Source: Cellulomonas sp. SLBN-39 (lineage in GTDB: Bacteria; Actinomycetota; Actinomycetes; Actinomycetales; Cellulomonadaceae). From it: a DNA stretch of 64,000 bases. Below are positions 1 through 9,264 of this stretch, one piece after another. The stretch's first letter is position 1, and every line of letters begins with the position of its first letter. The notes beneath the pieces are model-generated. The model was not told the origin of the DNA, searched no databases, and saw nothing but the letters and a program-made list of their open reading frames with translations. Both the position numbers and the translations under genes were made by a program. The stretch spans positions 434,001-498,000 of the forward strand of contig NZ_VFOA01000001.1 in assembly GCF_006715865.1 (NCBI RefSeq), in the 5' to 3' direction.

Positions 1-468
1 GGTCGGTGCGACGGCGGAGGGTCGCGGCTGCTCGGCAGACGCGGGCGGCACGGCCACGGGTGCGGGGTCCGGCACCGTGGGGGCAGGCGTCACGCCCGCG
101 CTGGACCGCTCACCGTGGGTCACCCCTGCCGGCGGCTGGTCGTCCTCGGTCGTGCCGGCCGGGGTCGCCTCGACCGGTGCCGCGGACTCCGGTGCCCGCT
201 CGACCGGTGCCGCGGACTCCGGAGCCCGCTCGGCCGGTGCCGCGTCGGCCGGCACCTGCTCGGCCGGCTCGTCGGCTGCGGGCGTCGTCGGGTCGCCGTC
301 GTCCTCGCCCGGAGCGTCGGCGGGCTGCTCGGCGACCGCCTCCGGGCCGCCACGCTCCTCGCGCTCGTCGGCCGGCGCGGCGCTCACGCCGTCGGTGCCG
401 TCGGCGGGGGGCTCGACGCCGCCCTCGTGCGTGTGCTGCCCGGCCGGCGTGCCTGTGCCCTGCGTCAT
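1..468 (-). CDS. Acidic Pro/Ala/Glu-rich protein, N-terminal part (cut by window edge)
   Basis: An open frame runs from an ATG at 466-468 to the first base of the window without a stop, so only the first 156 codons are visible. The visible part is low complexity: Ala, Pro, Glu, Asp, Gly and Thr dominate, with a decapeptide ERAPESAAPV repeated in tandem. There is no signal peptide or membrane segment in this part, which suggests a cytoplasmic disordered N-terminal region placed before a folded or membrane domain lying outside the window. A G-rich stretch just before the ATG may serve as ribosome binding site. The function is not recognisable. The reading frame is supported by consistent high-G+C codon use, not by homology. 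Confidence 0.6.
   Translation of the reverse strand, partial: MTQGTGTPAGQHTHEGGVEPPADGTDGVSAAPADEREERGGPEAVAEQPADAPGEDDGDPTTPAADEPAEQVPADAAPAERAPESAAPVERAPESAAPVEATPAGTTEDDQPPAGVTHGERSSAGVTPAPTVPDPAPVAVPPASAEQPRPSAVAPT
171..230. repeat. 30-bp tandem repeat, two copies plus a decayed third
   Basis: Two copies of a 30-base unit (171-200 and 201-230) differ at only one base, and a diverged third copy follows at 231-250. On the minus strand each unit encodes ten residues of the low-complexity region of the partial protein at 1-468. It is probably a slippage-prone coding repeat. Confidence 0.7.
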
Positions 469-608
469 CGATCCCCCGAGGGTGCTCCCTGCGCGCGTCC
501 TCTGCGCCCGGGCGATTCTACGTGCGGATGCCTCGCCGCCGGGTCCGTCCCGGACCTCGTGACCCGATCGTCACCGCACGTCCACGCCACCCGCCCGACG
601 GCCCGCGC

Positions 609-1103
609 TCAGCGCAGGGCACGGACGCGACCCCGCAGGTGCACCAGCCCGCCGAGCGCGGGCTCCCCCTGCGACACCGCCAGGACCTCGCCGACCACCA
701 CGTCGTGGTCGCCCGCCTCGTGCACGGCGACGGTGCGGCAGTCGAACCAGGAGGCGGCGCCGTCGACCCACGGCGCCCCCGACACGGGCGCCGCACGGTG
801 CGGGACGCGGTCGAGCTGCCCGACGACCGGCCGGCCGGGCGAGGCCAGCCAGTCCGCGACGTCGGCCTGGGTGTCGGCGAGCACGGAGACGGCCCAGCCG
901 TCGACGTCGTCGAGCAGGTCGCGGAAGCGGGCGTCCCGGTGCACGCAGAAGAGCAGCAGCGCGGGGTCGAGCGAGACCGAGGCGACGGAGCTCGCCGTCA
1001 TGGCGTGCGCGGCTCCCCGCACGAGCGCGGTGACCACGACGACGCCGGAGGCGAGCCGGCCGACGGCGCTGCGGAACGCGTCGGCGTCGACGGGTCCGCT
1101 CAC
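609..1103 (-). CDS. Flavin reductase-like domain protein
   Basis: This 164-residue protein matches the flavin reductase-like (HpaC/RutF type) family, which reduces FMN or FAD with NAD(P)H, often to supply a partner monooxygenase. The sequence shows the usual N-terminal layout: a segment DAFRSAVGRLASGVVVVTA, then AMTASSVASVSLDPALLLFC, the flavin-binding core, and later the conserved SWFDC..AVHEAGDHDVVVGEV region. The length fits the family. I chose the GTG at 1101-1103 because it overlaps the stop of the upstream membrane protein by four bases (GTGA), implying translational coupling; the longer frame upstream is Arg/Pro-rich and unlikely to be coding. It is the last gene of the typA-mshB chain. 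No partner monooxygenase is visible here, so its substrate is unknown. Confidence 0.8.
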   Translation of the reverse strand: MSGPVDADAFRSAVGRLASGVVVVTALVRGAAHAMTASSVASVSLDPALLLFCVHRDARFRDLLDDVDGWAVSVLADTQADVADWLASPGRPVVGQLDRVPHRAAPVSGAPWVDGAASWFDCRTVAVHEAGDHDVVVGEVLAVSQGEPALGGLVHLRGRVRALR

Positions 1104-1543
1104 CGCTCGTCCAGGGTCCCGCCGGCCGTCGTCGGCGCGGCCGGGTCGAGGCCGGGCGTGGCGGGGCCGGCGGCGTCGAGGGGCGGGTCGACGAAGAGCC
1201 GGCGGGGCAGCAGGGCCGGGACGGCGCACGTCGCGATCGCGCCGAGCACCCACGCCCAGCCCCAGGCGTCGGTCCCGGGCACGAGGACGTCACCGCCGGG
1301 ACCGCCCGACGTCAACGTCTGCACGGCCAGGAAGAGACCGCCGGCGAACCCGACGAACGTGGGCCAGCGCCCCCAGGCGCGGCTCGTCAGCGCGGCCACC
1401 AGCACGAGCGTCAGGGACAGCACGAGCCCCCAGGGCTGGACGGCCCGGTGCATGACCGTGCCGAGGGCGCCGACGCCGAGCCCGAGCGCGAACGCACCGG
1501 CCGCGCGGCCGAACGCGGCCACGGTGAGGGGCTGAGGTTGCAC
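1100..1543 (-). CDS. DUF6113-like four-helix membrane protein
   Basis: A 147-residue integral membrane protein with about four hydrophobic segments (roughly residues 8-30, 35-53, 58-76 and 95-115) and an acidic, Pro-rich cytoplasmic tail. Small membrane proteins of this kind (DUF6113) commonly follow mshB in actinobacteria, and the position here, four bases after the mshB stop, fits that pattern. Function is unknown; the neighbourhood hints at a link with mycothiol or envelope biology, but that is inference. Its TGA overlaps the GTG of the flavin reductase gene. Confidence 0.7.
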   Translation of the reverse strand: MQPQPLTVAAFGRAAGAFALGLGVGALGTVMHRAVQPWGLVLSLTLVLVAALTSRAWGRWPTFVGFAGGLFLAVQTLTSGGPGGDVLVPGTDAWGWAWVLGAIATCAVPALLPRRLFVDPPLDAAGPATPGLDPAAPTTAGGTLDER

Positions 1544-1547
1544 CGCG

Positions 1548-2492
1548 TCAGGCTACCCGTCGGACACCGGCGGGCCACGCGACGCCCGCGGGCCCGCCCG
1601 CACCGGCGGGCGCGGGCGCCACGCGGTACTGCTCCGACGGCAGGAGCGGCGCGAGGACGCCGTTGCTCAGCGCGTAGACGCCCACGAGGGTGCCCTCGTC
1701 GAGGGCAGCGACGGCCTGGACCTGGGTGGCGTGCGCACGCAGCGCCGCCAGCACGCGCGCCCGCACGGGTCGCACGTCGACGTGCAGGTCGACGTCGGCG
1801 TCGGGCACCGCGACCGAGGGCAGGGGGTCGTCGGCGCCGGGCAGCGCGAGGTCCCCACCGGTCCCGGGCGCACGGTGCAGCGCGGCGCGGGCTGCCCGCA
1901 GGTCGGACTCGCCCTGGACGGCCCACAGCACCACGTCGACCACGTGCGCGCCGTGCACGTCGTCGCCGTGTGCCGCCGCCTGCGCCACGGCACGCACGGT
2001 CACCTCGTGCACGCGCACGTGGTCGGGGTGGCCGTAGCCACCGCCGGGCTCGTACGTCGCGACGACGGCGGGGCGCCGGTCGCGCAGCACGCGGGCCAGC
2101 GCGTCCACCGCCTGCTCGACGGGGGCCCGGACGAACGCCCCGGCCGGGACGTCGTCCGCGGCGCCCGCCCGGCCGGAGGCGACCCAGGCCATGCCCGAGT
2201 CCTCCAGCCGGTCGCCCGGGCCGTGGGGCGCGACCCGGTCGAGGAAGACGTGGTCACGGACGCCGAGCGCCTCGAGGGCGCCCGCGAGCTCACGCTCCCG
2301 GTGCGCCGCCAGAGCGGGACCGTCGCCCTCGAGGTGCGCGAGCCGCTCGCCGATGACCTCGCCGCGCTCGCCACGGGTGGCCGTGACCACCGTGACGGGC
2401 GCGCCGGTCGCCGCCCAGGTGGCGAGCAGCGCGCCCGTGGCGAGCGTCTCGTCGTCCGGGTGGGCGTGGACGGCGAGCAGCCCGCCCGTCAC
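1548..2492 (-). CDS. mshB: MshB, GlcNAc-inositol deacetylase of mycothiol synthesis
   Basis: MshB removes the acetyl group from GlcNAc-Ins, the second pathway step toward mycothiol, the low-molecular-weight thiol of actinobacteria. The 314-residue protein has the LmbE/PIG-L zinc-deacetylase signature HPDDE at residues 11-15 and the second metal-binding motif GHPDH at about 154-158. I start it at the GTG of 2490-2492, which overlaps the typA stop codon by four bases and places the catalytic motif ten residues in, as in the family. A paralogous LmbE protein at 46469-47356 matches Mca better, so this one is assigned MshB; its adjacency to a DUF6113 protein supports that. It is cytoplasmic and likely cotranscribed with typA. 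Confidence 0.88.
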   Translation of the reverse strand: MTGGLLAVHAHPDDETLATGALLATWAATGAPVTVVTATRGERGEVIGERLAHLEGDGPALAAHRERELAGALEALGVRDHVFLDRVAPHGPGDRLEDSGMAWVASGRAGAADDVPAGAFVRAPVEQAVDALARVLRDRRPAVVATYEPGGGYGHPDHVRVHEVTVRAVAQAAAHGDDVHGAHVVDVVLWAVQGESDLRAARAALHRAPGTGGDLALPGADDPLPSVAVPDADVDLHVDVRPVRARVLAALRAHATQVQAVAALDEGTLVGVYALSNGVLAPLLPSEQYRVAPAPAGAGGPAGVAWPAGVRRVA

Positions 2493-4432
2493 GCCTTCTT
2501 GTTGCGCGCCGTCTGCCGGGCGCGCTCGGTCTGGTCGAGCACCACCTTGCGGATGCGCACGACCTGCGGCGTCACCTCGACGCACTCGTCCTCGCGCGCG
2601 AACTCGAGCGACTCCTCGAGCGTCAGCCTGCGCGGCGGCACGAGGTTCTCGAACGACTCCGACGTCGACGACCGGATGTTGTTGAGCTTCTTCTCCTTGG
2701 TGATGTTGACGTCCATGTCCTCGTTGCGTGCGTTCTCGCCGACGACCATGCCCTCGTACACCTCGGACGTCGGCTCCACGAAGAACGTGCCGCGGTCCTG
2801 CAGGTTGAGCATGGCGAACGGCGTCGCGACGCCCGCGCGGTCCGCGACCAGCGAACCGTTGACGCGCGTCTCGATCTGGCCCGCCCAGGGCTCGTGCCCC
2901 TCGGAGATCGACGAGGCGATGCCCGTGCCGCGCGTGTCGGTGAGGAAGCGCGTGCGGAAGCCGATGAGGCCGCGCGCCGGCACGAGGAACTCCATGCGGA
3001 CCCAGCCGGTGCCGTGGTTCGACATGGTCTCCATGCGGCCCTTGCGCTGCGCGAGGAGCTGCGTGACCGCACCGAGGTACTCCTCGGGGACGTCGATCGT
3101 CATGCGCTCGACGGGCTCGTGCACCTTGCCGTCGACCTTCTTGGTCACGACCTGCGGCTTGCCGACGGTCAGCTCGAAGCCCTCGCGGCGCATCTGCTCG
3201 ACGAGGATCGCCAGCGCCAGCTCGCCGCGGCCCTGCACCTCCCACGCGTCGGGACGCTCGGTGGGCAGCACGCGCAGCGACACGTTGCCGATGAGCTCGC
3301 GGTCGAGGCGGTCCTTGACCTGGCGGGCGGTGACCTTGTGGCCCTTGCCGCCCTTGCCGGCCAGCGGGCTCGTGTTGATGCCGATGGTCATCGAGATCGC
3401 GGGGTCGTCGACCGTGATGAGCGGCAGGGGCCGCGGGTCGTCGGGGTCGGTGAGGGTCTCGCCGATGGTGATGTCCTCGATGCCGGCCACCGCGACGATG
3501 TCACCCGGTGCGGCCGAGTCCGTGGGGACCCGCTCGAGCGCCTTCGTCTCCAGCAGCTCGGTGATCCTCACGTTCTGCAGCGAGCCGTCCTGGCGCGCCC
3601 ACGCGACGGTCTGCCCCTTGCGCAGGGTGCCGTTGTGGATGCGCAGCAGCGCCAGGCGCCCGAGGAACGGCGACGCGTCGAGGTTCGTCACGTGGGCCTG
3701 CAGCGGCGCGGCCGGGTCGTACGTCGGCGCGGGGATCTTCTCGAGGATCGTCTTGAACAGCGGCTCGAGGTCCGGGCTGTCGGGCAGGCCGCCGTCGGCG
3801 GGCTGCTCCAGCGACGCCCGGCCGACCTTCGCCGCGGCGTACACGACGGGGACGTCGAGGATCGCGTCGAGGTCGAGGTCCGGCACGTCCTCGTGCAGGT
3901 CCGACGCCAGGCCGAGCAGCAGGTCGGTCGCCTCGTGCACGACCTCCTCGATGCGCGCGTCCGGCCGGTCGACCTTGTTGACCACGAGGATCACGGGCAG
4001 CTTGGCCGCGAGGGCCTTGCGCAGCACGAACCGCGTCTGCGGCAGCGGGCCCTCCGACGCGTCGACGAGCAGCACGACGCCGTCCACCATCGACAGCCCG
4101 CGCTCCACCTCGCCGCCGAAGTCCGCGTGCCCGGGGGTGTCGATGACGTTGATCGTCACACCCTCGGGCTGGCCGATCGCCGCGGCCGCCGGGCCGGAGT
4201 ACCGGACCGCGGTGTTCTTCGCGAGGATCGTGATGCCCTTCTCGCGCTCGAGGTCACCGGAGTCCATCGCCCGCTCGTCGATGTGGTCGTGCGCGCCGAA
4301 CGCGCCCGACTGCCAGAGCATGGCGTCGACGAGGGTGGTCTTGCCGTGGTCGACGTGCGCGACGATCGCGACGTTGCGCAGGTCGCCGCGAACGGCGGCC
4401 GCCTGGTCGGTGGCGGGCATACGGGTACTCAC
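2489..4432 (-). CDS. typA: TypA/BipA ribosome-associated GTPase
   Basis: TypA (BipA) is a translational GTPase related to EF-G that binds the 70S ribosome and is linked to stress adaptation and 50S assembly. The 647-residue product carries the G1 motif HVDHGKT near residue 26, the switch region [14 protein letters not shown] near 57-70, G3 DTPGHADF at 98-105 and G4 NKVD near 152. The EF-G-like domains and the C-terminal RLTLEE..EFAREDE region follow. Length is slightly above the usual ~610 because of a few extra residues. The start used is GTG at 4430-4432; an ATG at 4418-4420 is an alternative, only four codons shorter, and no strong ribosome binding site decides between them. It heads the chain typA-mshB-DUF6113-flavin reductase. 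Confidence 0.95.
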   Translation of the reverse strand: MSTRMPATDQAAAVRGDLRNVAIVAHVDHGKTTLVDAMLWQSGAFGAHDHIDERAMDSGDLEREKGITILAKNTAVRYSGPAAAAIGQPEGVTINVIDTPGHADFGGEVERGLSMVDGVVLLVDASEGPLPQTRFVLRKALAAKLPVILVVNKVDRPDARIEEVVHEATDLLLGLASDLHEDVPDLDLDAILDVPVVYAAAKVGRASLEQPADGGLPDSPDLEPLFKTILEKIPAPTYDPAAPLQAHVTNLDASPFLGRLALLRIHNGTLRKGQTVAWARQDGSLQNVRITELLETKALERVPTDSAAPGDIVAVAGIEDITIGETLTDPDDPRPLPLITVDDPAISMTIGINTSPLAGKGGKGHKVTARQVKDRLDRELIGNVSLRVLPTERPDAWEVQGRGELALAILVEQMRREGFELTVGKPQVVTKKVDGKVHEPVERMTIDVPEEYLGAVTQLLAQRKGRMETMSNHGTGWVRMEFLVPARGLIGFRTRFLTDTRGTGIASSISEGHEPWAGQIETRVNGSLVADRAGVATPFAMLNLQDRGTFFVEPTSEVYEGMVVGENARNEDMDVNITKEKKLNNIRSSTSESFENLVPPRRLTLEESLEFAREDECVEVTPQVVRIRKVVLDQTERARQTARNKKA

Positions 4433-4510
4433 TTCACGAGGGGGTGGGGGACGCGCCGGCGACGGCGCCAGCGTCAGATCCTACCCGCCCCGTCCAGACC
4501 GGTCCCGGCG

Positions 4511-6508
4511 TCAGCCGCGGACCCACCCCCACCAGGACGTGAGGTCGGCGCGGGCGGGCACCAGCAGGGGCACCCCGGCGGGCGTCGGCAGGCCGGCCAC
4601 GGGGACGTCGCGCACGAGCGTGAGCGCCGGGGTGCGGACGAGCGGCAGCACCGCGCCGGACGCGCGCAGCCCCTCGGCCGCGGCCACGAGCGCCTCGGCC
4701 CGGGCGTCCGCGTCGACCGTGCGGTCGAGGGCGTCGAGCGCCTCGTCCAGGTCCGCGTCCGCGTGGCCCGTGACGTTGGTCGCGCCGCCCGTGCGCCAGC
4801 GGGCCACCGCCGCGGACACCCCGAAGGGCTCCTGCGCGACCGGGACGAGCGCCGCGTCCCACGCCTCGGGCTCGGACCGGAGCGCAGCCACGGGGTCGTC
4901 GACCTCGGCGACGACGACCGCGATCCCCGCGTCCGCGGCCGCCGAGGTGACGACCTCGACCGCCTCGGCACGGACCGGGTCGTCGGTGTTGGCCAGGACG
5001 CGCACGACGAGTCCGTCGGCGGCACCCGCGACGGCCGGGGCCCGCGTGGTCGTCGCCGAACCGGTCGGCCGGGTGCCGGTCGGCGGCGTGCCGGTCGGGG
5101 CAGCGCCCGTCGGGGCGGCCGTCGCGTCCGTGCCGGCCACCTGCGCGAGCGGACCGAGGGCGACCTCGGCGAGGACGTCGTCGGAGACCGTCGCGTCACC
5201 CCAGAGCGGCTCCACCGCCCGCGTGAGCACCTCCTCGCGGGGGACCGCGGCGACGAACGCGGCGCGCGCGGCCGTCGCCTCCTCGGCGGACGAGGACGCG
5301 GCGTCGAACACCCCTCCCCCGCCCTCCTGGAGCACCAGCTGCAGGACGGCGTCCACGCCGGTGAGCGCCGTGGCGCCCTCGACCTGCGCCGCGGCGGCGA
5401 GCACGTCACCCGTGCTCAGCGGTGCCGCGACGTCGACGTCGCCCGCGGCCACCGCGTCGACCTGCGCGAGCGGGTCGAGGTCCGTCCGGACCCGCACGCT
5501 CGCGTACGCGGCCGGTGCGGCGCCGGTGTAGGCGTCGTTCGGGACTGCTACCACCCCGTCCTCGTCGACCTGGGCGAGGACGTACGGTCCGGTCGTCGTC
5601 GTCAGCACCGGGTCGGTGGCGACGTCGCCCGCCGTGCCCGCCGAGCGCCACACGCGCGACACGTCGACCAGGGCGTCGCGGTCCTGCTCCTCGACCGCGG
5701 TCCGCACCGCCCCGGCCCACCGTGCGGCGTCGGCGGCGACCGCCGTGGGGTCGGCGGCGGGGTCGGCGGTGGAGCCGGTCGTGGCTCCGCCCGACGCCGC
5801 CGCCGTGGTGGCGGGGGTCGGGGTGCCGGTCGGCGCGACGCTGCCCGTCGCGGTCGGCGCGGGGCCGGCCTCCGTCCGCGCGGCCGGGTCGAGGGCCAGC
5901 CGCCCGACGACGTGCGCGGGAAGGTTGACGTCGAGGGCCACCTGCCAGTCCGCGACGCGGCGGTCGTGGACGACGGTGACGGTGGCGCCGTCGACGCGCG
6001 GCACGGCCGTGGCGTGCACGAGGGCGGGCGAGGTCGCCGCGAACGCGACGACGTCGTCGAGCGCCGCGGGGTCGACGGGCAGGCCGTCCGCGCCGGTCTC
6101 CGGCACCACCTCGTCGAGCTGGCCCGAGCGCGCGGCCCACTCCAGCAGCAGGTCCGCGGGCGTCACCGGCACGCCGTCCGACCAGCGGGCCGTCTCGGCG
6201 ATCGTGTACCGCACGGTGAACGGCTCGTCGTCGACGACCTCGACCGTGCCGAACGACGGGTCGGCGACGACGCTGCCGTCCTGCTCGAGGGACGTGAACC
6301 CGGACTGGACGAGCCCGCGCACCAGCGTGCTGCCGGGCGCGAGCCCTGCCGCGGTACCCGCGTTCAGCGAGAGGAAGGGCGAGCCGGCCGCGACCACGAC
6401 GTCGTCGGCCCGGTCGTGCTCCGGCTCCGTCGACGTGCACGCCACCAGCGCCAGCAGCACCGCCCCGGCCGCGGCCGCACCCCGCACCGTCCGTCCCTGC
6501 ACGTCCAC
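4511..6508 (-). CDS. Diverged family-5 (oligopeptide) substrate-binding lipoprotein
   Basis: A 665-residue exported lipoprotein: a short basic start, a hydrophobic stretch and the lipobox LVAC with Cys24 as lipidation site. The body has hallmarks of SBP family 5 (VVADPSFGTVEVVDDEPFTV.YTI..ARWSDG, then DPLAQVDAVAAGDVDVAAP and AFVAAVPREEV). These align by eye with the binding protein at 12166-14037, so the two are paralogues. It differs in two Thr/Pro/Ala-rich insertions near residues 206-256 and 459-492, the second built of PTG pentapeptide repeats. It lies downstream of the oppDF gene on the same strand but beyond a strong hairpin, so it may be transcribed separately. Its ligand is unknown. 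The insertions make normal closing of the two lobes less certain. Confidence 0.85.
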   Translation of the reverse strand: MDVQGRTVRGAAAAGAVLLALVACTSTEPEHDRADDVVVAAGSPFLSLNAGTAAGLAPGSTLVRGLVQSGFTSLEQDGSVVADPSFGTVEVVDDEPFTVRYTIAETARWSDGVPVTPADLLLEWAARSGQLDEVVPETGADGLPVDPAALDDVVAFAATSPALVHATAVPRVDGATVTVVHDRRVADWQVALDVNLPAHVVGRLALDPAARTEAGPAPTATGSVAPTGTPTPATTAAASGGATTGSTADPAADPTAVAADAARWAGAVRTAVEEQDRDALVDVSRVWRSAGTAGDVATDPVLTTTTGPYVLAQVDEDGVVAVPNDAYTGAAPAAYASVRVRTDLDPLAQVDAVAAGDVDVAAPLSTGDVLAAAAQVEGATALTGVDAVLQLVLQEGGGGVFDAASSSAEEATAARAAFVAAVPREEVLTRAVEPLWGDATVSDDVLAEVALGPLAQVAGTDATAAPTGAAPTGTPPTGTRPTGSATTTRAPAVAGAADGLVVRVLANTDDPVRAEAVEVVTSAAADAGIAVVVAEVDDPVAALRSEPEAWDAALVPVAQEPFGVSAAVARWRTGGATNVTGHADADLDEALDALDRTVDADARAEALVAAAEGLRASGAVLPLVRTPALTLVRDVPVAGLPTPAGVPLLVPARADLTSWWGWVRG
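5061..5120. repeat. 15-bp tandem repeat encoding PTG pentapeptides
   Basis: Four imperfect 15-base units lie end to end (5061-5075, 5076-5090, 5091-5105, 5106-5120), all variants of CCGGTCGG followed by seven bases. On the minus strand they encode pentapeptides of the form PTGxx inside the binding protein at 4511-6508. Such units change copy number easily and are probably a flexible linker. Confidence 0.7.
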
Positions 6509-6680
6509 GATCGCCCCCGCTCCACCCGGCCGCGCCCGGACCCTGCCGCCGGCCGCCCACGGCCACCGCTGCGGCCCGCCGCACGGACGATGCCACGCGA
6601 CGGGCGCCCGGCGCGCGGGGCGCGCGGAAGGGCGCCGGGTCCCGCCACGGCGCGCCGCGCAGGACCGCGCCCGGACGTGC

Positions 6681-6716
6681 GACGGCCCCGGCGGTCAGGT
6701 GCCCGCCGGGGCCGTC
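6681..6716 (-). terminator. Terminator hairpin after oppDF
   Basis: A perfect 14-bp inverted repeat (6681-6694 with 6703-6716) encloses an 8-base loop, 14 bases past the stop of the ATPase gene at 6730. There is no T-run, which is usual in high-G+C actinobacteria. Confidence 0.75.
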
Positions 6717-6729
6717 GTCGCGTCGGTCG

Positions 6730-8535
6730 TCAGACGCCCGGGACGTCCCCGCCCACCGCGGGCACGGCCGGGGCCGCGGGGCGCGGGGCGGTGCCGTCGC
6801 CGCCGCCGGCGATCAGGCGGTCCCGCTCCTCGCGGCGCAGGCGCTGCTCCGCGGGGTTGGGCACGGGCACCGCGGCGAGCAGCCGGCGCGTGTAGTCCTC
6901 CTGCGGCTCGCGCAGGATCCGCTGGCGGTCCCCGACCTCGACGAGCCGGCCCTTGTTCAGCACCGCGATCCGGCTGGACAGGATCTCGACGACGGCGAGG
7001 TCGTGGCTGATGAACAGGCACGCGAAGCCGTACTCGCGCTGCAGCTCCTGGAACAGGTCCAGCACGCGGGCCTGCACCGAGACGTCGAGCGCCGACGTGG
7101 GCTCGTCGGCGATGAGCAGCTGCGGCGACAGCGCGAGCGCACGGGCGATCCCGACGCGCTGGCGCTGACCGCCGGACAGCTCGTGCGGGTACCGGTTGCG
7201 CATGGCCCGCGGCAGGTTGACCGCGTCCAGCAGCTCCTCGACCCGGTTGCTCAGGGCCTTGCCCTCGGCGACCTTGTGCAGCTTGAGCGGCTCGCCGATG
7301 GACTCGCCGATCGGCAGGCGCGGGTTCAGCGAGGAGCCCGGGTCCTGGAACACGATCGAGACGTCCTGGCGCACCGCGCGCAGCGCCTTGCGGGAGATGC
7401 CGTTCATCTCGACGCCGTTGATCTTCAGCGAGCCCGCGGCGACGGGCAGCAGACCCACCGCGGCACGGCCGACGGTCGTCTTGCCCGAGCCCGACTCGCC
7501 GACGAGCCCGAGCACCTCGCCGCGCCGGATGTGCAGGTCGAGGTCGCTGACCGCACGGAACGCGGGCATCCGCCCCCGGGCGGGGTACTCGATGGCCAGG
7601 CCCGTGGCCTCGAGCGCGAAGTCCTGCGCGGTCGCCACGACCGGGGCCGCCACGTCCGCCACGTGCGCGTGGGCGTCGGCGTGCCCGCCGGGGGCGGCGG
7701 CCTTCGACGAGCCCAGGTGCGGCACGGCGTCGAGGAGCTCGATGGTGTACGGGTGCGTCGGGGCGTTGAAGATCTGCTCCGCGGTGCCCTGCTCGACGAT
7801 CCGGCCGTTCTTCATCACCAGGACCCGGTCGGCGAGGTCGGCGACGACGCCCATGTCGTGGGTGATGAGCACGATGCCGGAGTCGATGCGCGAGCGCAGG
7901 TCCCGCATGAGCTTGAGGATCTCCGCCTGCACCGTCACGTCGAGCGCGGTGGTCGGCTCGTCGGCGATGAGCAGCTTGGGGTCGCACGCGAGGGCCTGCG
8001 CGATCATCGCGCGCTGACGCTGACCGCCCGAGAGCTGGTGCGGGTACTTGTCGACCGACGTCTCCGGGTCGGGCAGGTCGACCATGCGCAGCAGCTCGAC
8101 CGCGCGCTCCCGGGCCTCCTTCGGCCCGATGGAGAAGTGCGTGCGCAGCGTCTCGACGATCTGGAACCCGACCGTGTAGACGGGGTTCAGGGCCGTCATC
8201 GGCTCCTGGAAGATGACGGCGACGTCGTTGCCGCGCACGCGCGAGAGCTGCTTGTGGGACAGGCCCAGCAGCTCGGTGCCGGCCAGCTTGGCCGAGCCCG
8301 TCGAGCGGCCGTTCTGCGGCAGCAGGCCGATGAGGGACATCGACGACTGGGTCTTGCCCGAGCCGGACTCGCCGACGATGGCCAGGACCTCGCCGGGCCG
8401 GACGTCGTAGGAGACGTCGACGGCGGCGGGGTACCACTGGCCGTCGACGAAGAACTCGACCGTGAGGTCGCGGACCTCCAGGATCGGCGTGGCCGTCGGT
8501 GCGCCCGGGGTGGGGGCGAGGGTGTCGGTGCTCAC
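6730..8535 (-). CDS. Fused OppD-OppF ABC transporter ATPase
   Basis: A 601-residue ATPase made of two complete ABC domains in one chain, equivalent to OppD plus OppF, powering uptake of peptides or related solutes through the OppB/OppC pore. Domain 1 (about 20-280) has Walker A GESGSGKT, signature LSGGQRQR and Walker B LLIADEPT. Domain 2 (about 310-560) has GESGSGKTT, a second LSGGQRQR and [12 protein letters not shown]. Each is followed by the C-terminal motif around HPYT/DYTRRLL that is typical of this family. The start is GTG at 8533-8535 with GGAAGGAG upstream. It is transcribed with oppB and oppC, although a divergent small gene (8625-9236) separates it from oppC, so it probably has its own promoter in the 89-base gap. 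A hairpin at 6681-6716 closes it. Confidence 0.93.
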   Translation of the reverse strand: MSTDTLAPTPGAPTATPILEVRDLTVEFFVDGQWYPAAVDVSYDVRPGEVLAIVGESGSGKTQSSMSLIGLLPQNGRSTGSAKLAGTELLGLSHKQLSRVRGNDVAVIFQEPMTALNPVYTVGFQIVETLRTHFSIGPKEARERAVELLRMVDLPDPETSVDKYPHQLSGGQRQRAMIAQALACDPKLLIADEPTTALDVTVQAEILKLMRDLRSRIDSGIVLITHDMGVVADLADRVLVMKNGRIVEQGTAEQIFNAPTHPYTIELLDAVPHLGSSKAAAPGGHADAHAHVADVAAPVVATAQDFALEATGLAIEYPARGRMPAFRAVSDLDLHIRRGEVLGLVGESGSGKTTVGRAAVGLLPVAAGSLKINGVEMNGISRKALRAVRQDVSIVFQDPGSSLNPRLPIGESIGEPLKLHKVAEGKALSNRVEELLDAVNLPRAMRNRYPHELSGGQRQRVGIARALALSPQLLIADEPTSALDVSVQARVLDLFQELQREYGFACLFISHDLAVVEILSSRIAVLNKGRLVEVGDRQRILREPQEDYTRRLLAAVPVPNPAEQRLRREERDRLIAGGGDGTAPRPAAPAVPAVGGDVPGV

Positions 8536-8624
8536 GGTCGAGCGTCTCCTTCCGTGCGGCGCGCGCCTGCGGCGAGGCCGTCGCGCCGGTCCTGCCGGCG
8601 TGAGGGGTCTGGGACGATGGCCGC

Positions 8625-9236
8625 ATGGATGCGGAGGTCGTCGTGGTCCGACCGGGTTTCGGTCGTGCTCTGGCTGTGGTGGTCGTCGTGCTGTGCACGG
8701 CCGGGGCCGTGAGCGGACTCGTCGCGGACGTCGCGGCGACCCTCCCCTGGCTGCCCGTGCTGGCCCTGGCGGGCCTCGGCGCGTGGGCCGCGTACTGGCG
8801 CCCCGCCGTCGTGGTCACACCGGCCGGTGTGGAGCTGGTCAACGTGACCCGCACCGTCGAGGTGCCCTGGACCGCCGTGGAGGCGGTCGAGACCCGGTAC
8901 GCGCTGGCCCTGCAGACCCCCTACGGCACCTACGCCGCGTGGGCCGCGCCCGCACCGAGCGCGGTGCGGACGGGGCGTGCGCGGCCCGAGGACTACGCGC
9001 ACCTGCCGTCCAGCACCTACGGCACCGGTGGCGGGGTCCGGGCCGGCGACCTGGCCGGCACCGACTCCGGTGCGGCGGCGCTGGTGGTGCGCCGCCGCTG
9101 GGAGCAGCTGGTCGAGGCCGGCGTGCTGGACGACCCGCGGCTCGAGCGCCCGACGCCCGTCGTGCGGTGGCACGTCGGGACGCTCGTCGCCGCGGGGGTC
9201 CTGCTGGCCCTCGCGGTGGTCGGACTCACGCGCTGA
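8625..9236 (+). CDS. Small membrane protein with PH-like domain
   Basis: A 203-residue protein with two adjacent N-terminal membrane segments (about 12-34 and 38-57). A beta-rich stretch RPAVVVTPAGVELVNVTRTVEVPWTAVEAVETRYAL follows, of the bacterial PH (bPH) type, and there is one C-terminal membrane helix (about 183-200). Function is unknown; such proteins are common and uncharacterised in actinobacteria. It lies on the plus strand between oppC and oppDF, both on the minus strand. Its stop is only 28 bases from the oppC stop, leaving no room for a separate terminator. The ATG at 8625 is preceded by a weak G-rich ribosome site. Confidence 0.72.
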   Translation: MDAEVVVVRPGFGRALAVVVVVLCTAGAVSGLVADVAATLPWLPVLALAGLGAWAAYWRPAVVVTPAGVELVNVTRTVEVPWTAVEAVETRYALALQTPYGTYAAWAAPAPSAVRTGRARPEDYAHLPSSTYGTGGGVRAGDLAGTDSGAAALVVRRRWEQLVEAGVLDDPRLERPTPVVRWHVGTLVAAGVLLALAVVGLTR

Positions 9237-9264
9237 CGCGCGGGAGGTCACGAGCGGCACGGTC

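Noticed and set aside
171..230. Possible CRISPR repeats in the first gene
   Set aside because: The units are directly adjacent with no spacers and encode a decapeptide repeat in frame.
542..556. Small hairpin GGTCCG-TCC-CGGACC between the first two genes as a terminator
   Set aside because: A 6-bp stem is too short to claim in such G+C-rich DNA.
1731..5531. Very long open frame (1266 codons) on the plus strand opposite typA and mshB
   Set aside because: It is a G+C-driven shadow: Arg/Ser/Thr-rich, no motif, and fully opposite the well-supported genes mshB, typA and the binding protein.
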